Source: Burkholderia sp. H160
Lineage (GTDB): Bacteria > Pseudomonadota > Gammaproteobacteria > Burkholderiales > Burkholderiaceae
NCBI GenBank assembly: GCA_000173575.1
Contig: ABYL01000063.1
Span: 1 to 39,084 of the forward strand
Reading direction: 5' to 3'
DNA length: 39,084 nt
Below, in pieces: positions 16,776 to 24,822 of the stretch. Under the pieces are notes generated by a model that worked only from the letters and a program-made list of their open reading frames with translations, had not been told where the DNA came from and did not search any database. A program made the translations under genes and the position numbers. Each line of letters begins with the position of its first letter. Within the stretch, counting starts at the first letter, position 1.

Positions 16776-18236
16776 ATGACGATTCGCGCCCTGCACGTCG
16801 CAAGCGAGCTGTATCCCCTACTAAAAACGGGCGGTCTCGCCGACGTCGTGGGCGCGCTGCCGTCCGCGCTGATCGAGCGCGGCGCCGATGTGCGGGTGCT
16901 GCTGCCGGGCTTTCCGGCGGTGCTCGCCGGCCTCAGCGATCTGCACCCGGTCGCGCAATTGGGGAGCCGCTTCGGAGCGCCGAACGTGACGCTCGAGCGC
17001 GGCACGCTGCCCACGAACGGCCTCGCCGTCTACGTGATCCGCGCCGCGTCGCTGTACGACCGGCCCGGTAACCCGTATCTGAACGATGAGCACGTGCCGT
17101 ACGGCGACAATGCGCAGCGATTCGCGCTGCTCGGCTGGGTCGCCGCGCAACTCGCGCAGCAGGTGGACCCGACGTGGTCGCCGCAGATCGTCCATGCGCA
17201 CGACTGGCACGCGGGGCTCGCGCCCGCCTATCTGAAGGCCGCCGAACGCGAGCGCGGCCGCGCGCCGGCGCGCAGCGTGTTCACGATCCACAACCTCGCT
17301 TACCAGGGGATTTTTCCGGCGCATCAGTTCGGCCTGCTCGGCTTGCCGCACGATTTCTTCAACATGCAAGGCGTCGAGTTCTATGGACAGCTCTCGTTCC
17401 TGAAAGCGGGGCTCTACTACACCGACCGCATCACGACCGTCAGCCCGAACTATGCGCGCGAAATCCAGACGCTCGCGCACGGCGGCGGGCTCGATGGGCT
17501 GCTGCGCCATCGCGCGCACGATCTGAGCGGGATCCTCAACGGCGTTGACTACACGGTGTGGAATCCCGCCAGCGATACGCTGCTCGCGACGCGCTACAGC
17601 GCCTCGCGGCTGGCCGGCAAGGCGGCCTGCAAGGAAGCGCTGCAAAAGCGCTTCGGCCTCGAGCAGCGAAGCGACGCGCTGCTGTTCGGCGTCGTCAGCC
17701 GGCTGACCGAGCAGAAAGGCCTCGATCTGCTGCTCGGCGCGGTGCCGGAGATCGTCAAACGCGGCGGTCAGCTGGTCGTGTTCGGCACCGGCGATCCGGC
17801 GCTCGAGAACGGCCTCAAGATGGTCGCGCAGGCGCATCCGGAATCGGTCGCGGTCGAGCTCGGCTTCGACGAAGCGCTCGCGCACACGATCATCGCCGGC
17901 AGCGACGTGGTCGCGGTGCCGTCGCGCTTCGAGCCGTGCGGACTCACGCAGCTGTATGCGCTCGCCTACGGGTCGCTGCCGCTCGTGCACTGCGTCGGCG
18001 GTCTCGCGGACACGGTCGCCGACGCGTCGCTCGAAAACCTCGCCGACGATCTCGCGACCGGCTTCGTGTTCGTCCGCTTCGACCCAAAGGGACTCGCCGG
18101 GGCGATCCGCCGCGCCTTCGCGCTCTACGGCCGCCGCACCGAATGGAAAGCCACCCAGCGGCGCGCAATGCGCGAGGACTTCGGCTGGGGCGCGTCGGCC
18201 GAACGCTATCTGGCCTTGTATCGCGAGCTGGTCTAA
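16776..18236 (+). CDS. glgA: Glycogen synthase (ADP-glucose dependent, GT5)
   Basis: Transfers glucose from ADP-glucose to the growing alpha-1,4-glucan chain. The 486-residue length is close to the E. coli enzyme. Family marks include the ADP-glucose-binding K-T-G-G-L-A-D-V loop near residue 17, IVHAHDWHAGLAPAYLK, VFTIHNLAYQGIFP, TTVSPNYAREIQT, GILNGVDYTVWNPASD, and the C-terminal nucleotide-binding SRFEPCGLTQLYALAYGSLP with the conserved E-x7-E-type acidic residues. The ATG at 16776 begins MTIRALHVASELYP; its ribosome binding site is weak (GAGA). It sits directly after glgC. No branching enzyme, debranching enzyme or phosphorylase gene is in the window. Confidence 0.97.
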   Translation: MTIRALHVASELYPLLKTGGLADVVGALPSALIERGADVRVLLPGFPAVLAGLSDLHPVAQLGSRFGAPNVTLERGTLPTNGLAVYVIRAASLYDRPGNPYLNDEHVPYGDNAQRFALLGWVAAQLAQQVDPTWSPQIVHAHDWHAGLAPAYLKAAERERGRAPARSVFTIHNLAYQGIFPAHQFGLLGLPHDFFNMQGVEFYGQLSFLKAGLYYTDRITTVSPNYAREIQTLAHGGGLDGLLRHRAHDLSGILNGVDYTVWNPASDTLLATRYSASRLAGKAACKEALQKRFGLEQRSDALLFGVVSRLTEQKGLDLLLGAVPEIVKRGGQLVVFGTGDPALENGLKMVAQAHPESVAVELGFDEALAHTIIAGSDVVAVPSRFEPCGLTQLYALAYGSLPLVHCVGGLADTVADASLENLADDLATGFVFVRFDPKGLAGAIRRAFALYGRRTEWKATQRRAMREDFGWGASAERYLALYRELV

Positions 18237-18502
18237 AGCTTCGGCCGTGCGCGGAATTGTCAGGTTTCGTAAATCTCCACACGGATTTGATGGTTCGGCG
18301 CAACAACACGGGGTCGGATCAACTCGCGGCCTTGAAACTCCTGTATTGTTGGCTGACTTGCCCGTGATGCAGTTTGTGCGTTTTTGCTGCACCATCTGTA
18401 TCAGGCGGGTATGCCGCGCGGCACCCGGGCCATCGTCCCGCCTGCGCGAGTCCTCCCTTCCCGCTTTGTTGATCGCGCTGGAGCGGTTGCGCGAGCCTTA
18501 CC

Positions 18503-19369
18503 ATGACGAAAAACGTTCTGAGCATTCAGTCCCATGTGGTGTTCGGTCACGCCGGCAACAGCGCGGCCGTGTTTCCGATGTCCCGGCTGGGCATCAACGT
18601 GTGGCCGCTCAACACCGTGCAGTTCTCGAATCACACGCAATACGGGCACTGGAGCGGCAGCGCGATCGACGCCTCGCAGATGGAAGAGCTCGTCGAGGGC
18701 ATCGGCGCGATCGGCATGCTGCCGCGCTGCGACGCGGTGCTGTCCGGCTATCTCGGCACGACCGAACAGGCGCAGGCGGTGATCGAAATCGTCAGGGCGG
18801 TGAAGGCGGTCAATCCGCGCGCCTGGTACTTCTGCGATCCGGTGATGGGCGCCGCAGGCGGCTGCAAGGTCGAGCCCGGCATCCAGGAATTTCTGGTGCG
18901 CGAGATGCCGAAAGTGGCCGACGCGATCGCGCCGAATCACATCGAATTGCAACGCCTCGTCGGCCGCGAGATCGAGACGCTCGAAGAAGCCGTGACCGCG
19001 TGCCGCGAGGTGATCGCGCGCGGGCCGAAGCTCGTGCTCGTCAAGCATCTGCTCGATCGCAACAGTCTCGCCGACCGCTTCAACATGCTCGTCGTCACCC
19101 AGCGCGAAGCATGGATGGGACAGCGCCCGCTCTATCCGTTCGCACGCCAGCCGGTCGGCGTCGGCGATCTGACGAGCGCGGTGTTCGTCGCGCGCACGCT
19201 GCTCGGCGATTCGATCCGCTCGGCCTTCGAGCACACGCTCGCCGCGGTGAACGCGGTCGTGAAGGCGACCTGGCTGGCCGGACGCTATGAACTCGAACTC
19301 GTGGCGATGCAGAACGAAATCGCGCAGCCGCGCGAGTGGTTCGATGCGTGGGTCGCGGAGACGGCTTAA
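18503..19369 (+). CDS. pdxY: Pyridoxal kinase
   Basis: Phosphorylates pyridoxal to pyridoxal 5'-phosphate in the vitamin B6 salvage pathway, in the cytosol. The 288 residues match PdxY length. Visible family features are the N-terminal [22 protein letters not shown], the substrate loop [37 protein letters not shown], and the ribokinase-type anion hole with catalytic aspartate in [13 protein letters not shown] (the more common form is GTGD). The gene is 266 bases after glgA, so it probably has its own promoter. A terminator-like hairpin lies about 70 bases after its stop. Confidence 0.96.
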   Translation: MTKNVLSIQSHVVFGHAGNSAAVFPMSRLGINVWPLNTVQFSNHTQYGHWSGSAIDASQMEELVEGIGAIGMLPRCDAVLSGYLGTTEQAQAVIEIVRAVKAVNPRAWYFCDPVMGAAGGCKVEPGIQEFLVREMPKVADAIAPNHIELQRLVGREIETLEEAVTACREVIARGPKLVLVKHLLDRNSLADRFNMLVVTQREAWMGQRPLYPFARQPVGVGDLTSAVFVARTLLGDSIRSAFEHTLAAVNAVVKATWLAGRYELELVAMQNEIAQPREWFDAWVAETA

Positions 19370-19430
19370 TTTCCTTCAGCGCGTCGCCCCTTGCTGAGCA
19401 CCCTCGCCAGCGCCACGCCAGCCGCCGTCC

Positions 19431-19436
19431 TATAAT
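19431..19436 (+). promoter_or_regulatory. Consensus -10 box TATAAT
   Basis: Perfect TATAAT, 79 bases before the start codon of the 153-residue protein. The -35 position with a 17-base spacer (CAGCGC at 19408) is poor. Transcription from here would start almost at the base of the hairpin that follows. Confidence 0.5.
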
Positions 19437-19439
19437 GCG

Positions 19440-19483
19440 TGCCGCGTGGACCCGGGCTTGCGCCCGCGCTCCACGGCATTTTT
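19440..19483 (+). terminator. Terminator-like hairpin (pdxY terminator or leader attenuator)
   Basis: TGCCGCGTGGA opposite TCCACGGCA (two-base bulge), with an inner GGGC/GCCC stem, followed by TTTTT at about 19479-19483. It can end pdxY transcripts, but it also lies between the TATAAT box and the next gene and so could act on that leader. Confidence 0.6.
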
Positions 19484-19514
19484 CAGCATCCGGCATTCAG
19501 CAGACGAGGCATCG

Positions 19515-19976
19515 ATGGACGGTCATATCCGCAGCGAGCGGGAAGAATTTTTTGAACAGTTGTGCATGAGCGTCGACGCGGACGAAGCGCACGAACAGGA
19601 AGCGATCGAGTTTTTCGAGAACCAGTTCGACCAGCCCGACTTCGATCCCGCGCAATGGCTCGATATCGCGCTCTACTACTCGCCCGCCGTCGCGCGCGGC
19701 ATCGTCGACATGGTGACGGCCGACGACAAGGCGCGCAGCAACATCGCCGAAATCATCGCCGACAATCTCGACATCTCGTACGGCGAGGACGAGTGCCAGC
19801 AGTTCGCCGAGACGATCGAATTCGCGCTGAACAACGGCGTGCCGGTCGATCTCGACGTGGTCCTCGACGGTTGCCAGCGCGCGATCGACGATCTCGACAC
19901 GTGGGCCGACGAAGACACCAAGGCGCCGCTCCTGCGTCTGCGTGAAGAACTGCTGCGCCAGCAAGGCGAGCGCTAG
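19515..19976 (+). CDS. Conserved acidic protein of unknown function
   Basis: Protein of 153 residues with a strongly acidic, mostly helical composition; I do not recognise a named domain. It opens MDGHIRSEREEFFEQLCMSVDADEAHEQEAIEFFENQFDQPDFDPAQWLDIALYYS and continues with further Asp/Glu-rich helices (DNLDISYGEDECQQFAETIEFALNNGVPVDLDVV), without signal peptide or membrane segment. The ATG at 19515 has GAGG six bases upstream; the frame is open further upstream, but that part runs through the hairpin. Codon use matches its neighbours. It is monocistronic between two terminator-like hairpins. A cytosolic binding or adaptor role is possible but unsupported. Confidence 0.8.
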   Translation: MDGHIRSEREEFFEQLCMSVDADEAHEQEAIEFFENQFDQPDFDPAQWLDIALYYSPAVARGIVDMVTADDKARSNIAEIIADNLDISYGEDECQQFAETIEFALNNGVPVDLDVVLDGCQRAIDDLDTWADEDTKAPLLRLREELLRQQGER

Positions 19977-20015
19977 ACGAAAGGCTCGAACCGCCCCCGC
20001 AATACCGCAACACCC

Positions 20016-20040
20016 GCCGGCGCGCTCGCGCCGGTCTCTT
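20016..20040 (+). terminator. Probable rho-independent terminator
   Basis: CCGGCGC (20017-20023), loop GCTC, GCGCCGG (20028-20034), with an additional G-U closing pair, followed by CTCTT. It lies 40 bases after the acidic protein stop codon. Confidence 0.65.
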
Positions 20041-20391
20041 AAGCATATGCCGCAATCCGCAGCCCAGGCGGACCTTAGCGCGGCAAGCCGGCTTATATCC
20101 CGTACGCACGCTTTCTGTGTACGTCGCGCACAGGTCGCGGCCTGTGCCGAAATGCTCATCCAAAACGCCATGAATTGCCAAGACGACGGCAATTTGGCTT
20201 TCTATATTTCCCGCCAGATTGACCGCGCGAGCACGCTGCGAAGCGCCACGTGACCGCGCGTATTCCAGCATTGTGAGCGGCGATCGATCCTTCGTAGTCT
20301 TGCGATGCACGAGGCAAAACCTCGGCTTCACGTGTCGTACCGCTTTGCTGTCTTGCCGCTTTCATAACAACCGTCGATGCAAGGAGAGACC
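20041..20391. other. Upstream region of the binding-protein gene
   Basis: About 350 bases without a gene. It contains an inverted repeat, AATTGCC (20173-20179) and GGCAATT (20188-20194) with an 8-base spacer, that could be an operator for the following gene, and AAGGAG just before its start. The promoter itself cannot be placed with confidence. Confidence 0.45.
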
Positions 20392-21543
20392 ATGAGTCTT
20401 CGCAACACGCTGAAACCCTTGGGCCTGCTCGTGGGCGCGATGTTTGCCGTCGCGCCCGCAGCCAGTTTCGCCGACGACCTGTCGGTCAAGATCGGTTTCG
20501 CCGCGCCGCTGACGGGCGCCAACGCCGGCTACGGCAAGGATCTGGAAAACGGCGTGCGGCTCGCGATCGACGAAGCCAACGCGCAGAAGATCAAGATCGG
20601 CGACAAGGTCGCGCACTTCGAGATCGTCTCGCAAGACGATCAGGCCGACCCGCGCATCGGCGTACAAGCCGCGCAGAAGCTGGTCGACTCGGGCGTCGCG
20701 GTGGTCGTCGGGCACTTCAACTCGGGCACGACGATTCCGGCCTCGCAGGTCTACGAGCAGGCCGGCATTCCGGTGCTCGACCCCGCCGCGACGAACCCGA
20801 TCATCACGGGCCGCGGCTTCGCGAACACCTTCATGGTGATTTCGACTGACGCGCAGAACGCCGGCAACGCGGGCGCCTATGCGGTCGACGTGACGAAGGC
20901 CAAGCGCATCGCGATCATCGACGATCGCACCGCGTTCGGCCAGGGCGAGGCCGACGAGTTCGAAAAGGCGGTGAAGGCGCACGGCGGCGCGATCGTCGCG
21001 CGCGACTACACCGACAACCACGCGGTCGACTTCAGCACGCAGATCACCAAGTTCAAGGGCGCCAATGCGGACCTCGTGTTCTTCGCCGGCCTCGACAGCC
21101 AGGCCGCCGGCTTCGCGCGGCGCATGAAGCAACTCGGCCTGAGCGCACAACTGGTCGGCGGCGGCGGCGTGATGGACGAGGACTTCATCAAGCTCGCGGG
21201 CGATGCGTCCGACGGCGCAATGGCCTGGGAATACGGGCGTCCTCTCTCGCAACTGCCGGGTGGCAAGGACTTCAACGCGAAGTTCAAGAAGCGTTTCGGC
21301 GCGGACGTGCTGTCGTACGCGCCGTTCGGCTATGACGGCGCGTGGGTCGCGATCAAGGCGATGCAGCAGGCGAAATCCGATTCGCCGAATGTGTACCGCC
21401 CTGTGCTCAAGACGATCGATTACGACGGCGTGACCGGCAAGATCTCGTTCGACACCACCGGCGCGTTGAAGAGCGGCGCCTCGACGCTGTATCAGGTGAA
21501 GAACGGCGCGTGGATGCCGATCGTGACGAAGACCGGCACGTAA
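20392..21543 (+). CDS. Branched-chain amino acid ABC transporter substrate-binding protein (LivJ/LivK type)
   Basis: Periplasmic solute-binding protein of 383 residues, type I fold. The ATG at 20392 has AAGGAG seven bases upstream. A signal peptide (MSLRNTLKPLGLLVGAMFAVAPAASFA) ends with ASFA before DDLSVKIGF. Family marks are GFAAPLTGANAGYGKDLENGVRLAIDEAN, VVVGHFNSGTTIPASQVYEQAGIPVLDPAATNP and the hinge region YAPFGYDGAWVAIKAM. Such proteins deliver Leu, Ile, Val or related compounds to a LivHMGF-type permease. No permease or ATPase gene is nearby, so it is an orphan here and must use a transporter encoded elsewhere. Confidence 0.93.
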   Translation: MSLRNTLKPLGLLVGAMFAVAPAASFADDLSVKIGFAAPLTGANAGYGKDLENGVRLAIDEANAQKIKIGDKVAHFEIVSQDDQADPRIGVQAAQKLVDSGVAVVVGHFNSGTTIPASQVYEQAGIPVLDPAATNPIITGRGFANTFMVISTDAQNAGNAGAYAVDVTKAKRIAIIDDRTAFGQGEADEFEKAVKAHGGAIVARDYTDNHAVDFSTQITKFKGANADLVFFAGLDSQAAGFARRMKQLGLSAQLVGGGGVMDEDFIKLAGDASDGAMAWEYGRPLSQLPGGKDFNAKFKKRFGADVLSYAPFGYDGAWVAIKAMQQAKSDSPNVYRPVLKTIDYDGVTGKISFDTTGALKSGASTLYQVKNGAWMPIVTKTGT

Positions 21544-21603
21544 GCGCCACGCGTCTGTTAAAAGATAGCGGCCCTGCCCGGCTTCCAGCCGCAGCGGGGC
21601 CCG

Positions 21604-23544
21604 CTACTGCGTGGCGCTCGCCGACTTGACGACCACCTCGGCATCGAGGTCGCGCTCGATGCGCACGAGGTCGTCGTGAATCGCGGCGAACTCGTTGGCC
21701 GTACACATCCGATGCCCGAACGCGGCGCTCAGGTGCCGGGTGACCTGCAGGGTGCGCGTCGCCGGATCGAAGACGTAGCGCGACGCGAACGTCAGCAGCG
21801 GGTCCTCTACCGTGCTGTCGGCCGGCAGGTCCGTCACGCGCACGAAGCGCGGCAAGCTCATCTCCAGCGTTTCATCGAACTCCCCGCCGATGCATGTCCA
21901 CGGCTGCGTTCTGACGGGCTCAATGAGCCACGCCTCGATCTGCGAGCGCATGCCGCCGGCGAAACTCGTCAGCGCCGGCACCGCGGTCGTGCCCTCCCGC
22001 CAGATTAGATGCGGCACGCTGCCTTGCATCGACGTCGCGAACGGTCCGGCTCTCGCCGTGACGTCGTCGGTCTCTAACCGCGCGGTGCCGTGCAGGCCCG
22101 TTTGCAGCAGCCGGCTCGCCGCAAGCTGCTGCGCGCCCTGGCGCGTCGCGCGGCGGAACGTGTTGCGCTCGAGCTCGGCGGGAAAGCCCGCATCCTCGAC
22201 GCGATACGCGTAGTGCGCGGTGCCGTTGTCGTCGATGTCGATCTGCACGCGCGCGTTGCGTTCGTGCCGTTGCGTGGCCGGCGTGCGCGCGAGCACGCCG
22301 TCGTCGACGAGCAGCACGGGCCGGTCCATCACGCCGCCGGGCAGATAGCCGAACTCGGTGCCGCCCGCCGACGTGTCCGCGAATTGCGCCAGCTCAGGAA
22401 TCCAGATGATCGCGTGATTGATCGCGCTCGCACCGTAGCCCGGCACCTCGGGCAGCGTGTAGTACGGGCCGAGATTGAGCAGCACCGGCTCGCTGCGAAT
22501 ACCGGCCGCCGCGAGCAGCGCGCCGTATAGCGCGACGTGGTCCTTGCAGTCGCCGTAGCGGTTGCGCAGGATATCGGCCGCCTTGTGCGGAACCGTCGCC
22601 GTCTCGCCGATAAACAGCGCGACGTAGCGGATGTTCAGCCGCATCCAGTCGTACAGCGCGCGCGCTTTGTCGCGAGGATCGGTGAGACCTGCCGTCAGTT
22701 GCTGCGCCAGCGCGACGATCGCGGGATCGTCGCGGGTCGCGTCGTCGTCGGCGGGAGCGCGATAGCGCGCGGCGAAGCTCGCAAAGTCCGGCACCGTCGA
22801 GACCATCAGCCGGTCGCCCCAGTTCCCGTAGCCGACCGCGCCCGCTTCGAGCCGCGCATAAGGGCCGTGCTGATAATCGAACTCGTAGCGGGTGCGGCCG
22901 TTCGCGGTCACGGGCGGCAGCGCGACGTAGCCGCGTGCGTCCGCATAGAGCGGCACATCGGCGGGCAGATCGAAGATCAGACGTTGCTCGTCGACCGGAT
23001 CGAGCGACGGTTCGACCAGATACGCATAGGTGCCCGCCTGCAGCGCCTTCGCGCGCGTCTTGCGAAACGCGAGATGCACGCGCGAGCCGATCTGGACGCC
23101 GGGGAAGATCACGGTGCGCAACACCCCGTCCTCGAAGCTCGGCGCGCCGGCCGAGCGCGGCTCCTGCACGTCGCGGATCGCCTCGGGGCCGACCGCATGC
23201 GCGGTGCCGTCGGGGTCGATGGTTTCGGCGGCCAGCAGCTCCACCTGCTCGGTGTCCTTGTTGAACCACACGAAGCGTTGTGCGATTTCGTCGATGCCGC
23301 TGGCCGTATCCGCGCGCATCACGGTGTCATCGTGTTCCTCGATGGAGCCGTCTTTCTGGATCACGAACAGGTGGACGTCGCGCTCGATCGTCGCAGGGGC
23401 GCTTTCGTCAGCGGCGCAGCAAAGGGGAAACGCGATGGCGCTTGCGGCGCATAGCGCGGCAAACAACGCTGCACTACGCACGCGTCGCGCGAGCCCGCTC
23501 CCGGCGATCGACGCGTGTGCCAACGTGACGACAATGTTCCCCAA
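21604..23544 (-). CDS. Exported DUF3857/transglutaminase-like protein
   Basis: Predicted exported protein of 646 residues. The start is TTG at 23544, supported by GAGG six bases upstream; the signal segment (about residues 20-45, RRVRSAALFAALCAASAIAFPLCCA) fits export. Residues about 50-250 correspond to a DUF3857-like beta-sandwich (DVHLFVIQKDGSIEEHDDTVMR and on). A papain-like transglutaminase core follows with the catalytic triad in view: Cys333 in YGDCKDHVAL, His377 in AINHAIIWI and Asp390 in FADTSAGG. The family is widespread but mostly uncharacterised; peptide cross-linking or hydrolysis in the periplasm is possible. It follows the XRE-like gene by 45 bases on the same strand. Confidence 0.87.
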   Translation of the reverse strand: MGNIVVTLAHASIAGSGLARRVRSAALFAALCAASAIAFPLCCAADESAPATIERDVHLFVIQKDGSIEEHDDTVMRADTASGIDEIAQRFVWFNKDTEQVELLAAETIDPDGTAHAVGPEAIRDVQEPRSAGAPSFEDGVLRTVIFPGVQIGSRVHLAFRKTRAKALQAGTYAYLVEPSLDPVDEQRLIFDLPADVPLYADARGYVALPPVTANGRTRYEFDYQHGPYARLEAGAVGYGNWGDRLMVSTVPDFASFAARYRAPADDDATRDDPAIVALAQQLTAGLTDPRDKARALYDWMRLNIRYVALFIGETATVPHKAADILRNRYGDCKDHVALYGALLAAAGIRSEPVLLNLGPYYTLPEVPGYGASAINHAIIWIPELAQFADTSAGGTEFGYLPGGVMDRPVLLVDDGVLARTPATQRHERNARVQIDIDDNGTAHYAYRVEDAGFPAELERNTFRRATRQGAQQLAASRLLQTGLHGTARLETDDVTARAGPFATSMQGSVPHLIWREGTTAVPALTSFAGGMRSQIEAWLIEPVRTQPWTCIGGEFDETLEMSLPRFVRVTDLPADSTVEDPLLTFASRYVFDPATRTLQVTRHLSAAFGHRMCTANEFAAIHDDLVRIERDLDAEVVVKSASATQ

Positions 23545-23589
23545 GATCGACCTCGGCCAGGTTCTTGTCGTGGTTGTAGCACATCGCCG

Positions 23590-24252
23590 TCACTCGCTGT
23601 CGTCGAGCTGGCTCAGCAGCGCCTGCAGTCTTTCCACATGCCTGAGCAGCATGTGGCGATGCTTGTCGATCTGCTCGAGCCGTCCCGCGAGATCGGCCTG
23701 AATGCGGCCGTCGAGCTCGGCCGCGGCCATCACGTCCTCGACTTTCGCGCGCATCGACGTGAGCTCCACCGGCGCATGCAGCAGATGCCGCTCGAAGCGC
23801 CGCACTTCCTGCGTCGCGAGATCGCGCACCTTGCGAAAATGCGCGTGACGGCGGTGGGCCTCGACATCGATTGTTTCTTCCTCGATGCGCCGCGCGGGCG
23901 CCGGCTGCCCGAAAATCGGCTCGGGCCGCAGCACCGTCTTCTTGCGCACCGGATGCGCGGTGCCGCGAAAGCGCGCGAGCGGCTGCTCGTTGTCGATCGC
24001 CTCGCGCGCATTCGGCGGGATCTCGTGCCCGGTGTGCGGCACGTTCATCCAGCCACTCGGCAAACCGGTGACGGCCTCGACGCCGCGCACGAATTCCTCA
24101 CTGAACTCGCGCTGGCCGGACAGCATCAGCTTCAGATAGCTCGCGGAAAACGTCATCATGCGCGCGAGCCGGGTCGCGGCGCCGACCTCGCTGGTCAGCA
24201 ACACCAGGTTCGCGCGCCAGACTGGCAGCAGCAATTCGTCGGAATCTTCCAT
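23590..24252 (-). CDS. XRE-like HTH protein with helical C-terminus
   Basis: Protein of 220 residues. Residues about 20-70 (TSEVGAATRLARMMTFSASYLKLMLSGQREFSEEFVRGVEAVTGLPSGWMN) read as a Cro/CI-type helix-turn-helix, with the SxSYLKLMLSG recognition-helix pattern and the closing LPSGWM common to XRE domains. A proline- and arginine-rich linker follows, then a long charged helical region (about 140-220) with heptad-like spacing ending LERLEQIDKHRHMLLRHVERLQALLSQLDD-type sequence, likely a coiled coil for oligomerisation. The ATG at 24252 has AAGGA about 11 bases upstream. It may regulate itself and the downstream transglutaminase-like gene; I find no closer family name. Confidence 0.75.
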   Translation of the reverse strand: MEDSDELLLPVWRANLVLLTSEVGAATRLARMMTFSASYLKLMLSGQREFSEEFVRGVEAVTGLPSGWMNVPHTGHEIPPNAREAIDNEQPLARFRGTAHPVRKKTVLRPEPIFGQPAPARRIEEETIDVEAHRRHAHFRKVRDLATQEVRRFERHLLHAPVELTSMRAKVEDVMAAAELDGRIQADLAGRLEQIDKHRHMLLRHVERLQALLSQLDDSE

Positions 24253-24323
24253 CGCTGGGTCTTCCTTCTTTTTGCCTGATGAATCGATGACCGCTCGCGC
24301 ATGTCATCGTTTTCGACACACCG

Positions 24324-24342
24324 CGTGTTGCATTGAAACACG
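24324..24342. promoter_or_regulatory. Inverted repeat, possible operator of the XRE-like gene
   Basis: CGTGTT (24324-24329) and AACACG (24337-24342) around a 7-base spacer, 72 bases before the XRE-like start codon. Size and position suit an autoregulatory site; assignment is inference. Confidence 0.3.
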
Positions 24343-24454
24343 TATTCGCGCGCCATTCCTACCCTTGGCGACGTGATGTGGCATGCTTACGCGCCGCTGC
24401 GGCACGCGTCGTACCGCATTGGTTGCTCCACAATACTGACTTAAGGGTTTTGTA

Positions 24455-24589
24455 ATGAAGAAAATCGTTCTCGCCATGGCCACAGCCGTCGCAACCCTGA
24501 GCGCGATCGCTCCCGCTCAAGCTGGCGAGCATCGTCACGAATGCCACAAGGTGCGCATTCATCATCATTGGGAAAAGCGCTGCCACTAA
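24455..24589 (+). CDS. 44-residue exported His/Cys-rich peptide
   Basis: Tiny gene with a complete signal peptide (MKKIVLAMATAVATLSAIAPAQA) and a predicted mature peptide of only 21 residues starting GEHRHECHKVRIHHHWEKRCH. Seven histidines and two cysteines make up nearly half of the mature peptide, a composition expected to bind transition metals. The ATG at 24455 has AAGGG about nine bases upstream, and a strong intrinsic terminator lies 40 bases after the stop, so the unit is complete. No named family is recognised. A periplasmic metal-binding or buffering role is inferred from composition only. Confidence 0.75.
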   Translation: MKKIVLAMATAVATLSAIAPAQAGEHRHECHKVRIHHHWEKRCH

Positions 24590-24628
24590 TGGCGGTGAAA
24601 CCGCGTCCAATCGGCGCGGTTCACATCA

Positions 24629-24657
24629 AAAAGCCCCGCTTTCACGGGGCTTTTTTT
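24629..24657. terminator. Bidirectional rho-independent terminator
   Basis: AAAAGCCCCG, loop CTTTCA, CGGGGCTTTT followed by more T. The A run on the left also gives a U tail on the minus strand, so it can end both the small peptide gene and the hut operon, whose last stop codon is at 24823. Confidence 0.92.
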
Positions 24658-24822
24658 CATGGCGCGCCGCGTCGTGAAACAGCCGGCGCACGATACGCCA
24701 CGCGCGCCCGACGCTCAAACCATTCCATATGAACGCGCCAGCACGCAATCACGGACACATGCTGTTACACCTTCGAGATACGCCAACTGACGCAGGCCGA
24801 CGTGGACCGCGTCAAGCCGCTT

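Noticed and set aside
15446-18395. Large minus-strand frames opposite glgC and glgA
   Set aside because: Both are antisense shadows; the plus-strand genes have full family motifs and ribosome binding sites.
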